This document shows positions 37,080 through 49,900 of a stretch of 64,000 nt of DNA, piece after piece. Made by a program: the position numbers and the translations under genes. Source of the stretch: Lophius americanus (lineage: Eukaryota > Chordata > Actinopteri > Lophiiformes > Lophiidae); NCBI GenBank assembly GCA_037951165.1, contig JBBDHG010000187.1:1495501-1559500 (forward strand), read 5' to 3'. Under the pieces are notes generated by a model. That model had not been told where the DNA came from, made no database searches, and saw nothing but the letters and a program-made list of their open reading frames with translations. The stretch's first letter is position 1; each line of letters opens with the position of its first letter.

Positions 37080-37675
37080 GCCATCACTCCCAGATCCATT
37101 GAGGCATGGACCAAGCAGGTGAGGAACACACAGCCGGCTGTCCACGTAATGTAAAGCGAATATGATTCATCACACCAGGCACCTTCTGCCATTGCCCCAC
37201 CATTGTAGGCACCATTGTAGGCACGATTGTAGGCACCATTGTAGGCACTTGGCGATGTGAACAGAGGTCAGCAGGGACACTCTGATCGGTCTGCAGTACC
37301 TTCCTTTCAAAGTCAGCTTTTAATTTTCAGCAATTTGTGATAAAGTTGTTTTTCTGCTGCATCAGACAATACAAGCTAACCTTCACATCAATGACCCTAT
37401 TGCAGAGTTCACCAGCTCTCTTTCCTTAGATCGTTTTGGTTGGTACTAAACAATCAGACCAGGAACACCCAACAAGACCTGCAATTCTAGGGATTGCACT
37501 GACCCAATCGTCCCGCAATCACAATTTGGCCCTTATGAAGGTGCTCAGACACTTACACTTGCCTATCTTTCCTCTTTCCAATACATCAAGTCAGGGGAGT
37601 ACATGTTCACCTGATGCCTAATGTTATTCTTGCTTCACCTGTCAGTGGTTATAAAGTTATGGCTTATCTCTGTAT
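37080..37675 (-). mobile_element. Tc1-like element fragment, decayed
   Basis: It follows the same family order as the copy at 44278-44797: 'attgaggcatggaccaagca' (37096), 'tgattcatcacaccaggca' (37161), 'gatcggtctgcagtacc' (37282), 'caatcacaatttggccctta' (37515), then a right terminus 'cacctgtcagtggttataaa' and 'gttatggct' (37637-37665). No transposase frame is intact. It contains an internal 12-bp tandem expansion (37198-37248). Confidence 0.65.
37198..37248. repeat. 12-bp tandem repeat, about 4.2 copies
   Basis: Units of caccattgtagg at 37198-37209, 37210-37221, 37222-37233 (c to g change) and 37234-37245, plus cac. It arose inside the Tc1-like fragment, where the ancestral element has a single 'cattgtaggc'. 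Confidence 0.95.
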
Positions 37676-38264
37676 ACAAACATCGTCGTCCTGAAAACAG
37701 CATGTATATTTGATCGGTATATGATTTGTATCATCATTGACTTCCATGCCAAATATTCCAATCCCATTTTGGACTCGGGGTTAGAAGAAGTTTTTAACAA
37801 CAGAGCCTACGTAGAACCAAGAATAGTAACTTATTTTAAGATCTCAAAACATCCAAATCGTTTCAAGCAAGACCAAGCGTGGCAGATGTAGAACCACAAT
37901 TTGGTTTCAGTGACTTCACCACAGCAGGAAAATAGTGTAAACTCCATAGAGACTTTGCGCTATCCTCAGTTGCCTTTATAGTATTGTTTGAGAAGAACAT
38001 TAAACCACAGGAAGGAAAAAGAAACAGAACTCATACCAAAATGACAACATATGTGGTTATACCTGAGAGTTCTCCTTGCCTTATCTAACACTCACTCCAA
38101 TCTCTTACTCCTTCACATAAAAAAAGCAGAGCAGAAGGGATTTACATGAAAAACTTAAAATTTACATGTCAAAACAGGAATTTTGCAACATATTGCAATA
38201 CCCTACAAAATTTGCCAACATATTGCAATACAAACATTCACTTCAATATTTACCCCAGTATTTA

Positions 38265-38825
38265 GACTGTATGACAGAGTAGTCAGATCCTTAACTCCAG
38301 TGAAAGCACCAATACCTCATTGTGGAAAAAATCCACTACAAATAAACAATCTTGATTCCAAAATCATGAGCAGGTAAGTCTTATCACCAAAATGTACCTA
38401 GAGTATCGAAGTGAAAGCGCAGACAGTGCAGAAGAAAAGTCCAACTCAGTGTTTTACTATGAAAGGATGTTTTAGGGTTAATTTTATGGCCGCATTGATT
38501 TTTAAGCCATTGTTGTAGAGTAGTTTAAAGATCACATCTTGTGTGTAGCAACGTCCTGTTTCTGTTTCTCTAGAAGGACACTTTTTTTTTTTTCAAAAGA
38601 TCAGCTTATTTTCATCTTTGCAATGAGGTTTTCAGCTGACACACACTGTACATCTTCTTTCCTACTGGACAGGAGGGGTATGCAAACTCAAAATGTGAAA
38701 AGCAACTAGTAACTAAAGCGGTCGGATAAAAGTAGAAATAATTATGTAAAGTGCAAATACCTCAAATGTATATTTCAGTACAGCGCTAGAGTAAACGTAG
38801 TTTAAAGCTACTGTCCACCACTGAG
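38265..38825. repeat. Dispersed teleost repeat, probably non-autonomous transposon
   Basis: The left part 'agtagtcagatccttaactc' and right end 'agctactgtccaccactgag' (38806-38825) match a common fish repeat whose ends read 'agtcagatcctttacttaag' and 'ttactttccaccactg'. The middle (38440-38760) is less recognisable. The class is uncertain. Confidence 0.5.
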
Positions 38826-39462
38826 TGAATGTGAGGTCCGTGAACGCACCATGAGGAGGGTGGGGGATGAAGTATGGTACCTGAACACAACTGCTTTGCT
38901 AAATAACTTCACAAAGGATCAGACATGAGGAACTGAAGGATTCCCCGTGGGGGGGAATAAGCAACCTTTGATTTTAATTAACTTAATAATTTCATTGAAC
39001 CTTGTGTTGACCCAAAAATAACAGCAAAAAACTTTGCCTTTTGTAAATACTAACTTCAAAACCCTGCTGTGAATGTAACAGCTGACGGACACAGAACTCT
39101 TACTTACATTGTTAAACAATAAATTCGTATTAAATGAACTGCATACGGAGGGTCCCAGTGAATGTTTGACGCGGAACAGTGGTTTTCCCAGCGTGTCCCT
39201 GTGGTAATAATATCCCTGCTCCGTGTCGTGGCCTGAGATTAGTCACAACCCGGGCCTGTGAGCCAGGAATACGGCTTTACAACAAGCTGTTGTCCTGCTG
39301 GAGCTGCGAACTCCTCATGGAATATGTCTGTATTAATGGTTAACTTTGACGAGAGCTACACCCAAACACACCAACCCAAAGTTTACCCCTCTCCCCTCTC
39401 CCCTCCCCGTGGTTAACTTCTATGCTGGGGAACTAACTTGAAGCTCCGTGGGTTCTACTCAC

Positions 39463-39720
39463 CGCAATGAGAGGTTAGCTCGAAGAAGTTAAAGCAACTA
39501 CAACGTCATAAAAGCCTGCGATGCCGGGGACGACCAACTCTGGAAGTCTTTATCCAACTTTTTCTCCCTCTTTTCTGCCCGAAAAATCTTCTCTCGGTCG
39601 GTGTTATTATCATGGGCGGGGGAGAGAAGTGGAGCAGGGAGTTCCTGTCCCTCAGAGAGCAGGGGAAGAGTACAGGAAGCCCGGTCCGAGCTGCGCTGCT
39701 GCTCTCTTCCACTAGGAGAG
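39463..39720 (-). promoter_or_regulatory. cyfip1: Predicted cyfip1 untranslated first exon and promoter
   Basis: On the minus strand 'CTCATTGCG|GTGAGTAGAA' at 39472-39454 is a consensus 5' splice site with GT at 39462-39461. The sequence upstream of it in transcript direction (39463-39720) is noticeably GC- and CpG-richer than the surrounding intergenic DNA, with no TATA box, as expected for a housekeeping promoter. It would splice to the acceptor just before the cyfip1 start codon, giving an 8.2 kb first intron. No start codon is needed in this exon. The assignment is inferred from splice site, composition and position. Confidence 0.5.
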
Positions 39721-39755
39721 GTGAAGTCAAAGGAATGTACAGAGCAACGGCCACG

Positions 39756-40125
39756 GTGTATGGAGGGTGATTAGTGCCAAACACAAACGCAGGTGTATGG
39801 AGGGGGATTAGTGCCAAACACAAACGCAGGTGTATGGAGGGGGATTAGTGCCAAACACAAACGCAGGTGTATGGAGGGGGATTAGTGCCAAACACAAACG
39901 CAGGTGTACGGAGGGGGATTAGTGCCAAACACAAACGCAGGTGTATGGAGGGTGATTAGTGCCGAACACAAACGCAGGTGTATGGAGGGTGATTAGTGCC
40001 AAACACAAACGCAGGTGTATGGAGGGGGATTAGTGCCAAACACAAACGCAGGTGTACGGAGGGGGATTAGTGCCAAACACAAACGCAGGTGTATGGAGGG
40101 TGATTAGTGCCGAACACAAACGCAG
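39756..40125. repeat. 37-bp minisatellite, exactly 10 units
   Basis: Ten head-to-tail 37-bp units begin at 39756, 39793, 39830, 39867, 39904, 39941, 39978, 40015, 40052 and 40089. The unit starts gtgtatggaggg and ends aaacacaaacgcag. Three variable sites (tat/tac, gggtg/ggggg, ccaaac/ccgaac) define four unit types in the order A-B-B-B-C-D-A-B-C-D. There are no unique spacers. The array sits directly upstream of the predicted cyfip1 first exon. Confidence 0.98.
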
Positions 40126-40159
40126 GTATAGACTCTTTTGTATGGCAGAGTATAAGGGC

Positions 40160-40530
40160 CAAAGTGACGAAGACGAAATGTTTTCTAAATAAACTGGAGA
40201 TTACTTGAACAATCTCATTGATTTGCATGAAGAAAAATCATGGCGTTAATTTACGAGCGTAAAATTGTAACATTTTACAAGAATATAGTTTAAATATTAT
40301 GAGAATAAAGTCATAATTGTTTTGGAATAGAGGGGTCATATGAGAACAAGGGGTTTATGAGGACAAAGTCACGATATTATGGGACTAAAATGGTGATTTT
40401 ATGAGAATAAAGTCATAATATTATGGGAATAACATCGTAGATTTATGAGAATGTAATAATGATTTAACGTGAATAAAGTTAATTTTATTCACTTAAAGTT
40501 ATTCACGTTTTATTCACGTTATTAAAGTTA
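40160..40530. repeat. AT-rich 'aataaagtcataatatt' repeat
   Basis: Loose tandem phrases such as 'gagaataaagtcataattgt' (40300), 'gagaataaagtcataatatt' (40398) and 'tgaataaagttaattttatt' recur. This matches a common low-complexity fish repeat. A 'ttattcacgtt' / 'aacgtgaataa' inverted pair lies near 40478-40522. No coding is present. Confidence 0.55.
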
Positions 40531-40539
40531 AGTTAATTC

Positions 40540-40680
40540 ATTCATTTATAATTCATAACCGATTACCCTATTCAGGGCCATGGGGCCTGGATCCTATTCC
40601 AGCTGACATTGAGCGAGACAACCACTCACGCTCGCATTCACTCCTACGGGCAATTTAGCGTCACCAATTCACCAATGAGA
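40540..40680 (+). repeat. Dispersed repeat with 'gggcaatttagcgtcaccaa' motif
   Basis: It includes 'cataaccgattaccctattc', 'atcctattccagctgacatt' and 'gggcaatttagcgtcaccaa' (40649-40668). Related copies are at 51372-51580 (same strand) and probably 43200-43330 (opposite strand, 'gttctccccatgtttgcgtg'). This is a very common teleost repeat; I cannot name its class with certainty. Confidence 0.6.
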
Positions 40681-41708
40681 ATTAACTTATAATATCGACA
40701 GAAGAAGATAATTATTTTTCTAAAAGAATGGGAAAAAAAGTTGTAATTTTATGACTTGGATTGTGAGAAAAATGGACTTATTAAACTTAAATTTATTAGA
40801 TATAAACATAATATGTAATAAGTATATAATGGGGTGCATACATTTATATTCCACATCATTTGCCTTATGCCCCCTTAGGGTGGGGATTTACCTCCAAACC
40901 CAACTCTAAGGTTGAAGAAAACACTCTGAATGTCCACAGGACACTCACAAACAAAAGGAAAAAAACAACTAAAAACATCAGAAATCTGATGGCCCAGGGC
41001 ATTGTGGTTATTGGGTATTTTTGTGCTAACCACTGGACCACTTAACCACACTTACTGAACTCTAAGATAAATGAGGCTAATAGGAAAAGTCTCTGTATCT
41101 ATCCCTGCCTGCTGGATGACAAAAGAAAGGCAACATTGGGTGGAATGAACAGATTCCACATTATGTAGATTTACCTCAGAGCTTTACAGCAATGTAACAG
41201 CATGTGCAAATAAGTCATTAAGTACACATTGACTTAATTAGGCCCAACTGAAAAATGACAAGACAGATCACTTAAAAAGACCACAAATTGACCCCATGTC
41301 CAATGGCCAGAAACATCGCCAGCCCCTTTCACACCACATTACCAACTGGTGACAACATAAACAGTAGGGCTGCTTTTTGATTAAAAAACACAGTTTACTT
41401 ATTGGCTGGAATGAGCTGTGGTCTATACTGCTATAATTCAGTTTACACTGGTCATGTACTTTGTTGAGGTTTAACCCAGATGATGGAAAACAATTTAAAC
41501 TGAATGCTCTTCAAAATATCCATTCAAAATCCCCAATCCACAATCCCAACTAGAATACACAGGATGCTCTGTTAACATGACTAAAGCACAGAATATGATT
41601 ATTTCTTAGTTTCTTTAGAGACACCTCAAAAGGTTCAATCATCTGAAGCAAGGATGTGAACAACTTCCCCTCTTTGAGGGTAGATAATCAGAGTTTAAAA
41701 AGATTTTT

Positions 41709-42071
41709 ACCTCCTGCCAGGACATTATGTTTTCACTCCTGTGCGTTTGGAGTAGTGACATCACAAAGTGGATATTGCTGCCTTTGTTCCTTTTATTCCT
41801 CCGATGTTACTTTGGGGTGGAGCTGGGGGCTCACTTTCAAGACTTCCTTTGATGCTTATTTTTGGGGGTGGAGCAGAGGGCTCAGTGGGCTGAACAGAGA
41901 GGCTGAAGTGGAAGGCGCAGGAGATGAACGGCTGCCTAATATTTGAGAGATACTCATAGAGTTTGTTCGAGTTGTCAGTAGATTTAGAGGCGGGCAGTAA
42001 CTCAGACATTAATGGAGAAGCCTGCATGAATTTTTCCTAGAACTAGGGTACTGTTGTGCCGTGGCGGAGGT
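41709..42071. mobile_element. Non-autonomous repeat with terminal inverted repeats
   Basis: The left end acctcctgccagg (41709-41721) and right end ccgtggcggaggt (42059-42071) are imperfect inverted repeats. The interior from 41745 matches the copy at 1154-1421. A second copy of the phrase 'ggtggagc..gggggctca' (41815-41833 and 41868-41886) shows an internal duplication that copy 1 lacks. Downstream text 'tttgcgctctctgagtgct' is typical of the ends of this fish repeat family. No transposase is visible. Confidence 0.65.
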
Positions 42072-43199
42072 TTGCGCTCTCTGAGTGCTTTTTCTAGTTC
42101 ATTTCTGATTTTACAATCTACTGTCAATAATTTCACTAAAAGATCCAGCGAATCTTCACAATGGGCACGAGGTACTTTTCTCTGCACCAACTTTATTTCT
42201 GAAGCTATCTGCCAAAAGGCTCTGCTATGGTTTAATCCGACCTACGGACTTGTTCCATTGCGGGTCCCGGTGGTGACTGGCAACTGCAGGCGCTTTACTT
42301 TGTGAGTGGATGAGGCAAAGGCGTTTTTTTTGAATGCCCGCCCACACAGCCTGTGTTGGTGCAGGTGACATCTGATGGTGGATAAGGAGAATTTCTGACC
42401 CCAAGATTCAACACATTTCTGGGCATTTCTAGTTGTAACCTTGGATTCTTTTGTCAGTCCATCCTCCTCACAGTGTGCGGAGTTTCTCCTCTTCAAGGCT
42501 TATTTTTCACATTTCCAACGTCTTAGTTATTCATCTGTTGACACTGACATCTGTTGATAGATTTTCTTATATCCATTGCCAGATCTGTGCAGCTCAACTT
42601 TTCTACGTACATCATTGCTGTGCTCTTTCGTCTTTCCAATTGTGAAGAATGTGACAGACTATATCAGTCACCTCATATTTAGAACACAGTGAAACGGGAA
42701 GTGATTATTCGCCACTTTCAATCAAATCAAACTTTATTGAAACTGTACATACAACAGTAGTTCTAGCAGTATGACATAATGTGAAAGAAAATCAAACTCA
42801 AGAGTTCCCACTCAAAGTGAAACTAAAATATAAATATATATTAGGACTGGAACTACGCTTGTTACCTTGTTATTGCCAGATTTCCATGGGTTGGCAATAA
42901 TTGTGGCACAAGGGTTTTAGAGAAAAGTTTTCCTTGTTATAATGTAATGTTTCTTATTTTGTTACTTGAGTAAAAGGTTGGCTCTTTGTTAATAACTTGA
43001 ATTAAAGATCGTACATATAGAATTTCTTCTTGTATCTCATTTTACCCATTTTTCCAAGTGTGCCGATTATGCTGGAGAGCAATGTTGGAATGGACCAGTT
43101 TCACTTAAAAGGCCAATTCCTCTTAAACACTTGGTGAGTATTAAAAGAAAAGTTTGTGTAAAATGATGGTAGACAAGGCGAAGTTCCAGCTTCTAGAAA

Positions 43200-43330
43200 T
43201 GTGCTACACGTTGAAATCCACAGGGAGAATTCTGAGTGGAGTTTTTATGTTCTCCCCATGTTTGCGTGGGTTTCATTGGTCCAAAAACATGTAGTATAGG
43301 CGAGTGAAATTGGATGGGGTGTGAATATGA
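43200..43330 (-). repeat. Dispersed repeat, minus-strand copy
   Basis: The text 'ggagtttttatgttctcccc' followed by 'atgtttgcgtgggtttcatt' and 'ggtccaaaaacatgtag' reads as the opposite end of the family seen at 40540-40680 and 51372-51580. Confidence 0.55.
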
Positions 43331-43551
43331 ATGGTTGTGAGCTTCGGTGTTGGCCGAAGAGAAGATGATGCTTCATTGACGTTTTACATACAAGCGGTTT
43401 AAACTGGAAATTGGAATTGGGGTTGTAGAAGTCTATATTATAAGCCTGACGAGTCAACATCAATATCCACGTGATATTTTCGAGACATTTAGCAAATTTA
43501 TTTTGAGGTGTGTGAATAATGAAGAATATCAAGCTGGTGAACAAATACGCA

Positions 43552-43632
43552 TTTATTCAGCTTCACATTGCCAATAATATTAATAAAGTTTTATCACATT
43601 GTGGCATTATATCACATTAGACAAGATTTATT
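43552..43632 (-). terminator. tubgcp5: Candidate tubgcp5 poly(A) signals
   Basis: Minus-strand AATAAA hexamers (tttatt) lie at 43627-43632 and 43552-43557, 284 and 359 nt beyond the tubgcp5 stop codon. Either would give a short 3' UTR; which is used cannot be read from sequence. Confidence 0.4.
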
Positions 43633-43915
43633 GTGCATAATATATGCACATTATTAACAATGGACATGAACAACTCATGAAAGATTCCTTTACCAGATCT
43701 CTCAACGTAGATGCTGATGAATGTTCACAGACTTTTGTCTGACTGTGGTTCGGAAACATCACATAGTCCCTCTCCAGTCAGAGCAGATAATGACATAATG
43801 TGCTGCAAATCATCATGAACAATGACGGCGGTCAGTGAGCAGACAGCAGCGAGACGGGGGGAACCAAACAATGTAGTTCAGTCCATCACATCAACACAGA
43901 GAGATGCGTGATTCC

Positions 43916-46900
43916 TCAGCACTGCTCAAAGCCCGCCATCAGAGACAGCGCCAGAGACTCCACTGTAGCAGAGACGAGACGGAACAATATTTGATTACTG
44001 CCTCAGAATAGCGTCATCAGTCCAACACAAGGATCAATGTTTTTGCTTACGGTGTGGGAAGGAGCCACGACATACAGCCTTATTGAGGATCGTCACAAGG
44101 AACATGTGACAGTTTTTGAAATCTGATTCCATTTTATCGATGGACTCGATCCTGAAAGACAACAATACAGTATTTATCATGTAACAATATTTAGACACAA
44201 ACAGGCTGAACGAAGATGCTACTGTTTGGTGGAAAAATACTTCTGAGATCAGAAAAATGCATTATTACACTTGGTAACGCAAACATACCAGTCAGCCATA
44301 ACATTAAAACTAGCGGCGTAATATTGTGGAGGTGCCCTTCCTGCCACCAAACAGCTCTGTGAGACTCTGTGTGTTCTGACACCTTTCTTTCAGCAACAAT
44401 ATTAACCTTTTCAACAATTAGCGCTACTGTAGTCCATCTGTTTGATAGGACAGCACGGGCTAGCTCTCGGTCTCCCCACGCATCAATGAGCCATAAGCGC
44501 CCTTGCCTCCTTTGGTAGATAGCAACCACTGCAGACCAAAACAACTACACCTGCCGTTCTGGAGATGCTCTGACCCAGTTGTATAGCCATCACAATTTGA
44601 ACCCCATGTTGCAAAGATCCTTAAGCTCTGCTATTTTTCCTGCTTCCAGCACATCAACTTCAGCACAAACTACTCACTTGCCGTCTCATATATCCCCACG
44701 ATGGACAGGAGCAATTTTATCTAGACCTCTAACTATAAAATCAATGATATTCACTTCACCTGTCACTGGTAATAATGTAATGGCTGAACAGTGTGTGATG
44801 AAATGAAATGTGACATCCCGTAACAGTAGTGCTGTTATTTCTTGTCAGAGAGAAAACAACTAAAGATTACATTTGCCTAGTTTATATGAAAGCGCTTACT
44901 TCCAGGCGCCAAATCCCGCTTGCCATCGGTCAGAGAAGATGAGGACCAGATTGAGAACCTTCATTATTGCGTCTTTCACAAAACTGACCTGAGAAAACAC
45001 AACAACGTTGGACAACAGCGCATCAAGCACATCAAGCATTATGAATGGACATAAGCGATTCTTAACGAGGGTATGATTTTACCTTCTCCCTCAGTAGGCA
45101 GCGATCGTGAATGGTTGCTAAATATCTGTAATGAATCTTAATCAGCTGATCCAGATCCTTGGCTTCCTGTACTTGGTGCTGAAACTCCAGGCCTGTACTG
45201 TGTAGAATCTATTAAGACACATGAACGGTACAAACTACAAAAATTGAATTACTTCCTTAAATAGACCACCAATGTCAAGTCAATTTATTTGGAAAGCATA
45301 TTTACAATCCGACATAGCATTGCGCACAGTGCTACACAATACAAGACAAATAAAACCAGGAGAACAAATCTAAATTAAAGTCAATTTAATTTCATTCGTA
45401 GATAGTCTATCCAGGCAAATAATAATAATGAATCCCGTGCTGAACAATTTCAGCAGGCCAGGATGGAGAGATGTGCTCCCAAATCTGACAGGAGCCTTGC
45501 AGCGGACCTTTGGACCAGCTGGAGCCTAATTATAAATGCCTGTTTCATTACAAGTCTTGTTTGTATAGTCCAGCCTGTAGGTGATAAAAGCATGAGTGAC
45601 CTGCTCAAGGTCTTTAAACGATAGGAAGGGTTTGACCTCTGCCAAAACTCTGAACTCCACACCACTGAAAAGCCGCCTTTAACAACTGCAATTATCGGGA
45701 GATGTAATTTAAAGAGGGAATCAAAAGTAACTAACCGATTCTTGACATCAGGATTACAGTTGGGTGACAAGAGACAGATAAACAAAGAAATGTTGTCATG
45801 GATATTGGTGGATGGGGAGGGGGTTTGACTTATGAAATTACTTTCTTTAATCTTTTTGAGAGTAGAAAATTTGAGCAGGTCTTTTTTTAACGTTGTTATA
45901 AGTAACACTAATGTTGTGATGTGTATTAAGTGTTTTTAACATCTGCTGTTATTCTTTTTCTCACCCTGGTTGTGATGTAGTTGTGAAGGCTGTTGACAAA
46001 GTGCATCAGTTTGACCCGCAACAGACACATTCGGTGAATCTGCTGGTGTACCAGCTCTTTGGACTTCACCTCCTCAGACAGCGCTCCCTCCCCTTTCTTA
46101 GTGACAGCTGTAAAATCTGTAACAGACAAACACTTTTCATGGATTACAATCACCACCACAACATCTTTGGCGAGAGATTGTTGTATCAACACAGGATATG
46201 GTGCCTCTTCGACCGAATCATGTTTGTACAGCAGCCTGGAAAGTACAAACTGAACACTGGTGTTAGGGAGAGAATTTCATGTTTTTGGGTTGAGGGGGCA
46301 GAAAAAAGGAAGGAAACCACTTTGCCTTACGATACTGACTTTAAACTCCAGAAGAAGAAAAGCTACATTAAATGGTTGATGTGAGAAATAAAAATAAAAG
46401 GTGCTTCCATTTTCCTGATTAGTGTGTTAAAGCGAAATCCTCCTTCATCAGCTCAATAGAAGAAAGTGCTGGGTGAACATTACACATTTAGAGGTGAAAT
46501 TTTGTTTAAATTCCTATCATTTAAATTATTTACACTGAACTAACCCAAATTCATTCAAGATGCAAGTTTTTTTGATTCATATACATGACATGAGCTCTAT
46601 TTTGGAGAATATACATTATACCTGTGTCACCTTTACTCATACCGCTGAATCGAAGTTTGTCTAAACTGTATTTGGCCCATTTGATCTGCAGCAGGAGGAG
46701 GAACACTTGATTGTAGATCTTCTGACACTCAGAACTAATCACAATGTCAACGGGCCAGGGGACCTGCGTGAAAAAGTGAGGGCACATCAACCGGGAAGCC
46801 TCAAAAACAACAAAAGTGTTAGTAAATACATTTATAGTGCTTACCTTATAACTCAGGGTAAGCACCTCAAGATTATTCACAGGGTGTTTTTTCCTAACAG

Positions 46901-49900
46901 GGTCCATACTCTCCAAAAACACTGACAACCTATAACATATGAACCGTAGTATCGATTTCTCAGTAATGAAAGAGCTCTTCCATATCATAACAATCATTCA
47001 ACTCAGATTCTTCACTGAAGACAACATGTAGTACCTGCTACTGTCCTCTGGATGGCGCTGCCCGACTGCTTCCTGCAGCTGAACGTTGAGAAATGAGAGC
47101 TGCTGCCAGCTCTCCTTCTGCTGCACCTTGTCAAAAATGGCTGTGTAAAAGTCATACATTGTGTCTCCAGCCTCCAGCAGGAAATAGTTCCTCATGGCCT
47201 GGAGATATTCCAGCAGTCTGTGGAGAAATGGAGGATCTCAAATGCTGGACATATTGTCCTCACTCACGCAACCCAAAGAGTCATTCTTACTTGTAGTCCT
47301 TTTTCAGTGTCTTCATAAGGTTCCCGCAGCATTCAATGTACCTCCTCTCTATGTGGGGGTAAAGGCAAGAGCGCAGGGTGAGCTCAAACGTTTGGCAGGT
47401 GACAGACTGAGACGAGCGGTCCACGTTGAAATCATCTCCGGAGAAACGCTCGTGGAAGTCGCTCTGCTCCAAGTACAGCCTGAGGGGGGACAAACATCAA
47501 AGGTACTGTAGATTAAAAAAAACTCACGATTTACAGACACAAGTCTGGGAAATCAAAACTATAATCCCTTTAAAATCCTATAGTTCTTGGAAAGTAACAT
47601 TAGGGAAATGACAAAACCAGCAATTACAACTATATAATAATAAATAAATAAATAAATGTTACTTAATTTATACGGAGGGAATATTTAAGTTCTTCCCTGA
47701 GGAATGGGTCAAATTCCTCAAGGATGGCTAGCTCGTTTGAAGTGTTCGGGGACCATATTGGGTTCAGGGTCTTGCTACACCGTGTCGTCTCAAAACCGTC
47801 TGATTACCGATCCTTTGATTGGGAGACAGCCGCTCTACCCAATGAGCAACAGCTCAGTGGAGGACAGCTGTCTAAATTGAAAACCTAAACTTTGTTCTTT
47901 GAGTATTTGATCAATACTATTGCATGTTTTTAGTTTTTTGCATTCTGACATTTTTCTCTGCGTCAGTGTTCAACTATAAACTGAATAGATACAGAGTTAT
48001 TCAAGTCCAAAAAAAAAGGTTTCATTAATTAGAAGATTCATAAGCCAAAAAGCTTAGTAATAGAATCATAAGGTTACATTTCTGGACTTTTCTGTGAGGA
48101 ACATGTGGCTGAAATGGTAAGGGACCGGAAATACAGCCCTGAAAGTAATAGAGACCAGATTTGGAAACAAATTTTAATTCTAACCATTAACAAGTGATAT
48201 AGATTGAGTGGTGCAATACTCTCTCCCCTTTAATAGCTCATGACAAATGCTGACATGGTGAAATTACTGTTTTGAGGAACTGCACTGCATTTCCCTTCCC
48301 ATCCCCCTACAATGACATTTATTGTTTTTTGTGTATGATGTTATACTTGGTTTGTGCGTTTGGGTGTTCTGTGTTCTTGGTGGTTGTTTGTATGTTTCCT
48401 GTTTTATAAAAAGGGGGTCAGGGGAGGCATCGCTTTTATGTATCCTTCGTAAACACTTCCGTTGTCTTGTGGATTTTGCAGATTTTTTTTTTAATGTGTT
48501 GGGTTATTTTGCAGCTTGGTTTGTTGTGAAATTGCTGAAGATGTTTGCTGCCACATGTGTCTTGACAACTTGATGAAGATGTTTTCTTAATTTGCTGTGG
48601 TCAAATTGATGTTTGCACTGCGTTTGCCCCTGTCGGCCACCGTAGTTTTATAAGTCTTTAAAGAAAAATGATTTAAAAACTGTATATAGAACAAAATGTA
48701 ATCTCATTGTAGTATCAATGTAGTGCTTGCCTTTTACCTGGCAAAGTTGATGGCTAACAGTGGGTCGTGGACATTATCTATCTCCAGGTGCTGGGCTATG
48801 ATGGACTGCATCTTTATAAGGCTCCTCTTGGTGGCCTGCTGTTCAGCTATTGTGTCTGATGGCGACTCTGCTTGGCTGCAAAGGCGTGACTGCACCGACT
48901 CCAGAAAGAGTGTGTACAAACTCTTCCTCTCCGAATCTGAGAGCAGCATTTTGAAATTAGTGTATGAATACAGCGACACTGCCTTGTTTAAGCACTGAAA
49001 AGCAAACACTGACCCCTAGAGATTCGCTCTGACTGTTCAAACTCCTTGCAATCCAGATTTTTGAGCAGCTGCATGGACTTCCCAGCCATGATGATCTGTT
49101 TGAGCACGGGTTTGAGGAAGGACACCATGGTGAGCTGCCTGTTGCTGGAACCCAGATCCCCTCCGGAGCTGCAGCTGGCTGCGTCGTTTAGCTTCTCATC
49201 ATTCTCCACCGTCTCAGACACACTGTACAGTGTGTAGGTGGCGTACCAGAAGTCCCTGTGGTTCACTGGGACGTCCTTGTTCCTGGCAAAATGTCTCTGT
49301 CAGTTACTGCAGCAGCCAAAACTTCCAGTGAGAAAGACATTGAGGCTACAAACCTCTGGATGATGAACTCCTTGGCAGGGTCAAACAGGTGTCCATGAAC
49401 AATCCATTCATCCACAATCTCCAGATATGGTCTGACTGTCTCAGTCCACAGAGAAAATAACAAGGCCACCTTGCAAGGGAAGACAAGACACAATGTTCAC
49501 GCAATCAGACAATTTTCTTGAAGATATGTGAATTTGGCTTGTTGTGTGGAGTCACTTTAACATACTGCTTGCTCTGATGCTTCCCCGGCACTGTCGTACT
49601 CAATGATAGCTTTGTACAGGGTGTTGAGCAAGTGTGATGCTCGTACAACGTTGGGGGTCTCAGGAGGGACCTCGGCGACCCCTGTGCAAAACACTCTGTG
49701 CAGCACTTTGATCTGGGCCAGGTGAGGGTTGAGTCGTTCAAGAACTGCAGACAAGGTAACCGTCTCATCTGCAGGAGAAGGCAGCATATAAAGAAACTGT
49801 CCTGACAATTCAACCCGAAATTAATCACATAAACACAACTGGGGCGGGGAACATGTTCAACACAACAACACTGCACAGACCACATCTCTGATCACGTGTC

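Larger units (their letters stand above)
31240..39462 (-). other. cyfip1: Predicted cyfip1 5' UTR intron, mostly non-coding
   Basis: The first coding exon has a good acceptor directly before its start (TCCTATTCAG, then CAAAATG), so untranslated exon sequence must lie further right. The best donor on the minus strand is at 39461-39462. Between these I find no supported protein-coding exon; the open frames (for example 36329-36631 and 35145-35396) are isolated and resemble no family. The stretch contains the inverted repeat at 31809-31871, LINE and Tc1 fragments, and otherwise AT-rich sequence. An alternative first exon could sit in the GC-richer patch 31800-31930. Confidence 0.45.

Noticed and set aside
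39756..40125. Regular repeats resembling a CRISPR array
   Set aside because: The units are strictly contiguous at 37 bp with no unique spacers, and the window is a vertebrate genome. It is a minisatellite.
45450..45908. 152-residue minus-strand open frame
   Set aside because: It overlaps recognisable dispersed-repeat text inside a tubgcp5 intron and has no protein family features.
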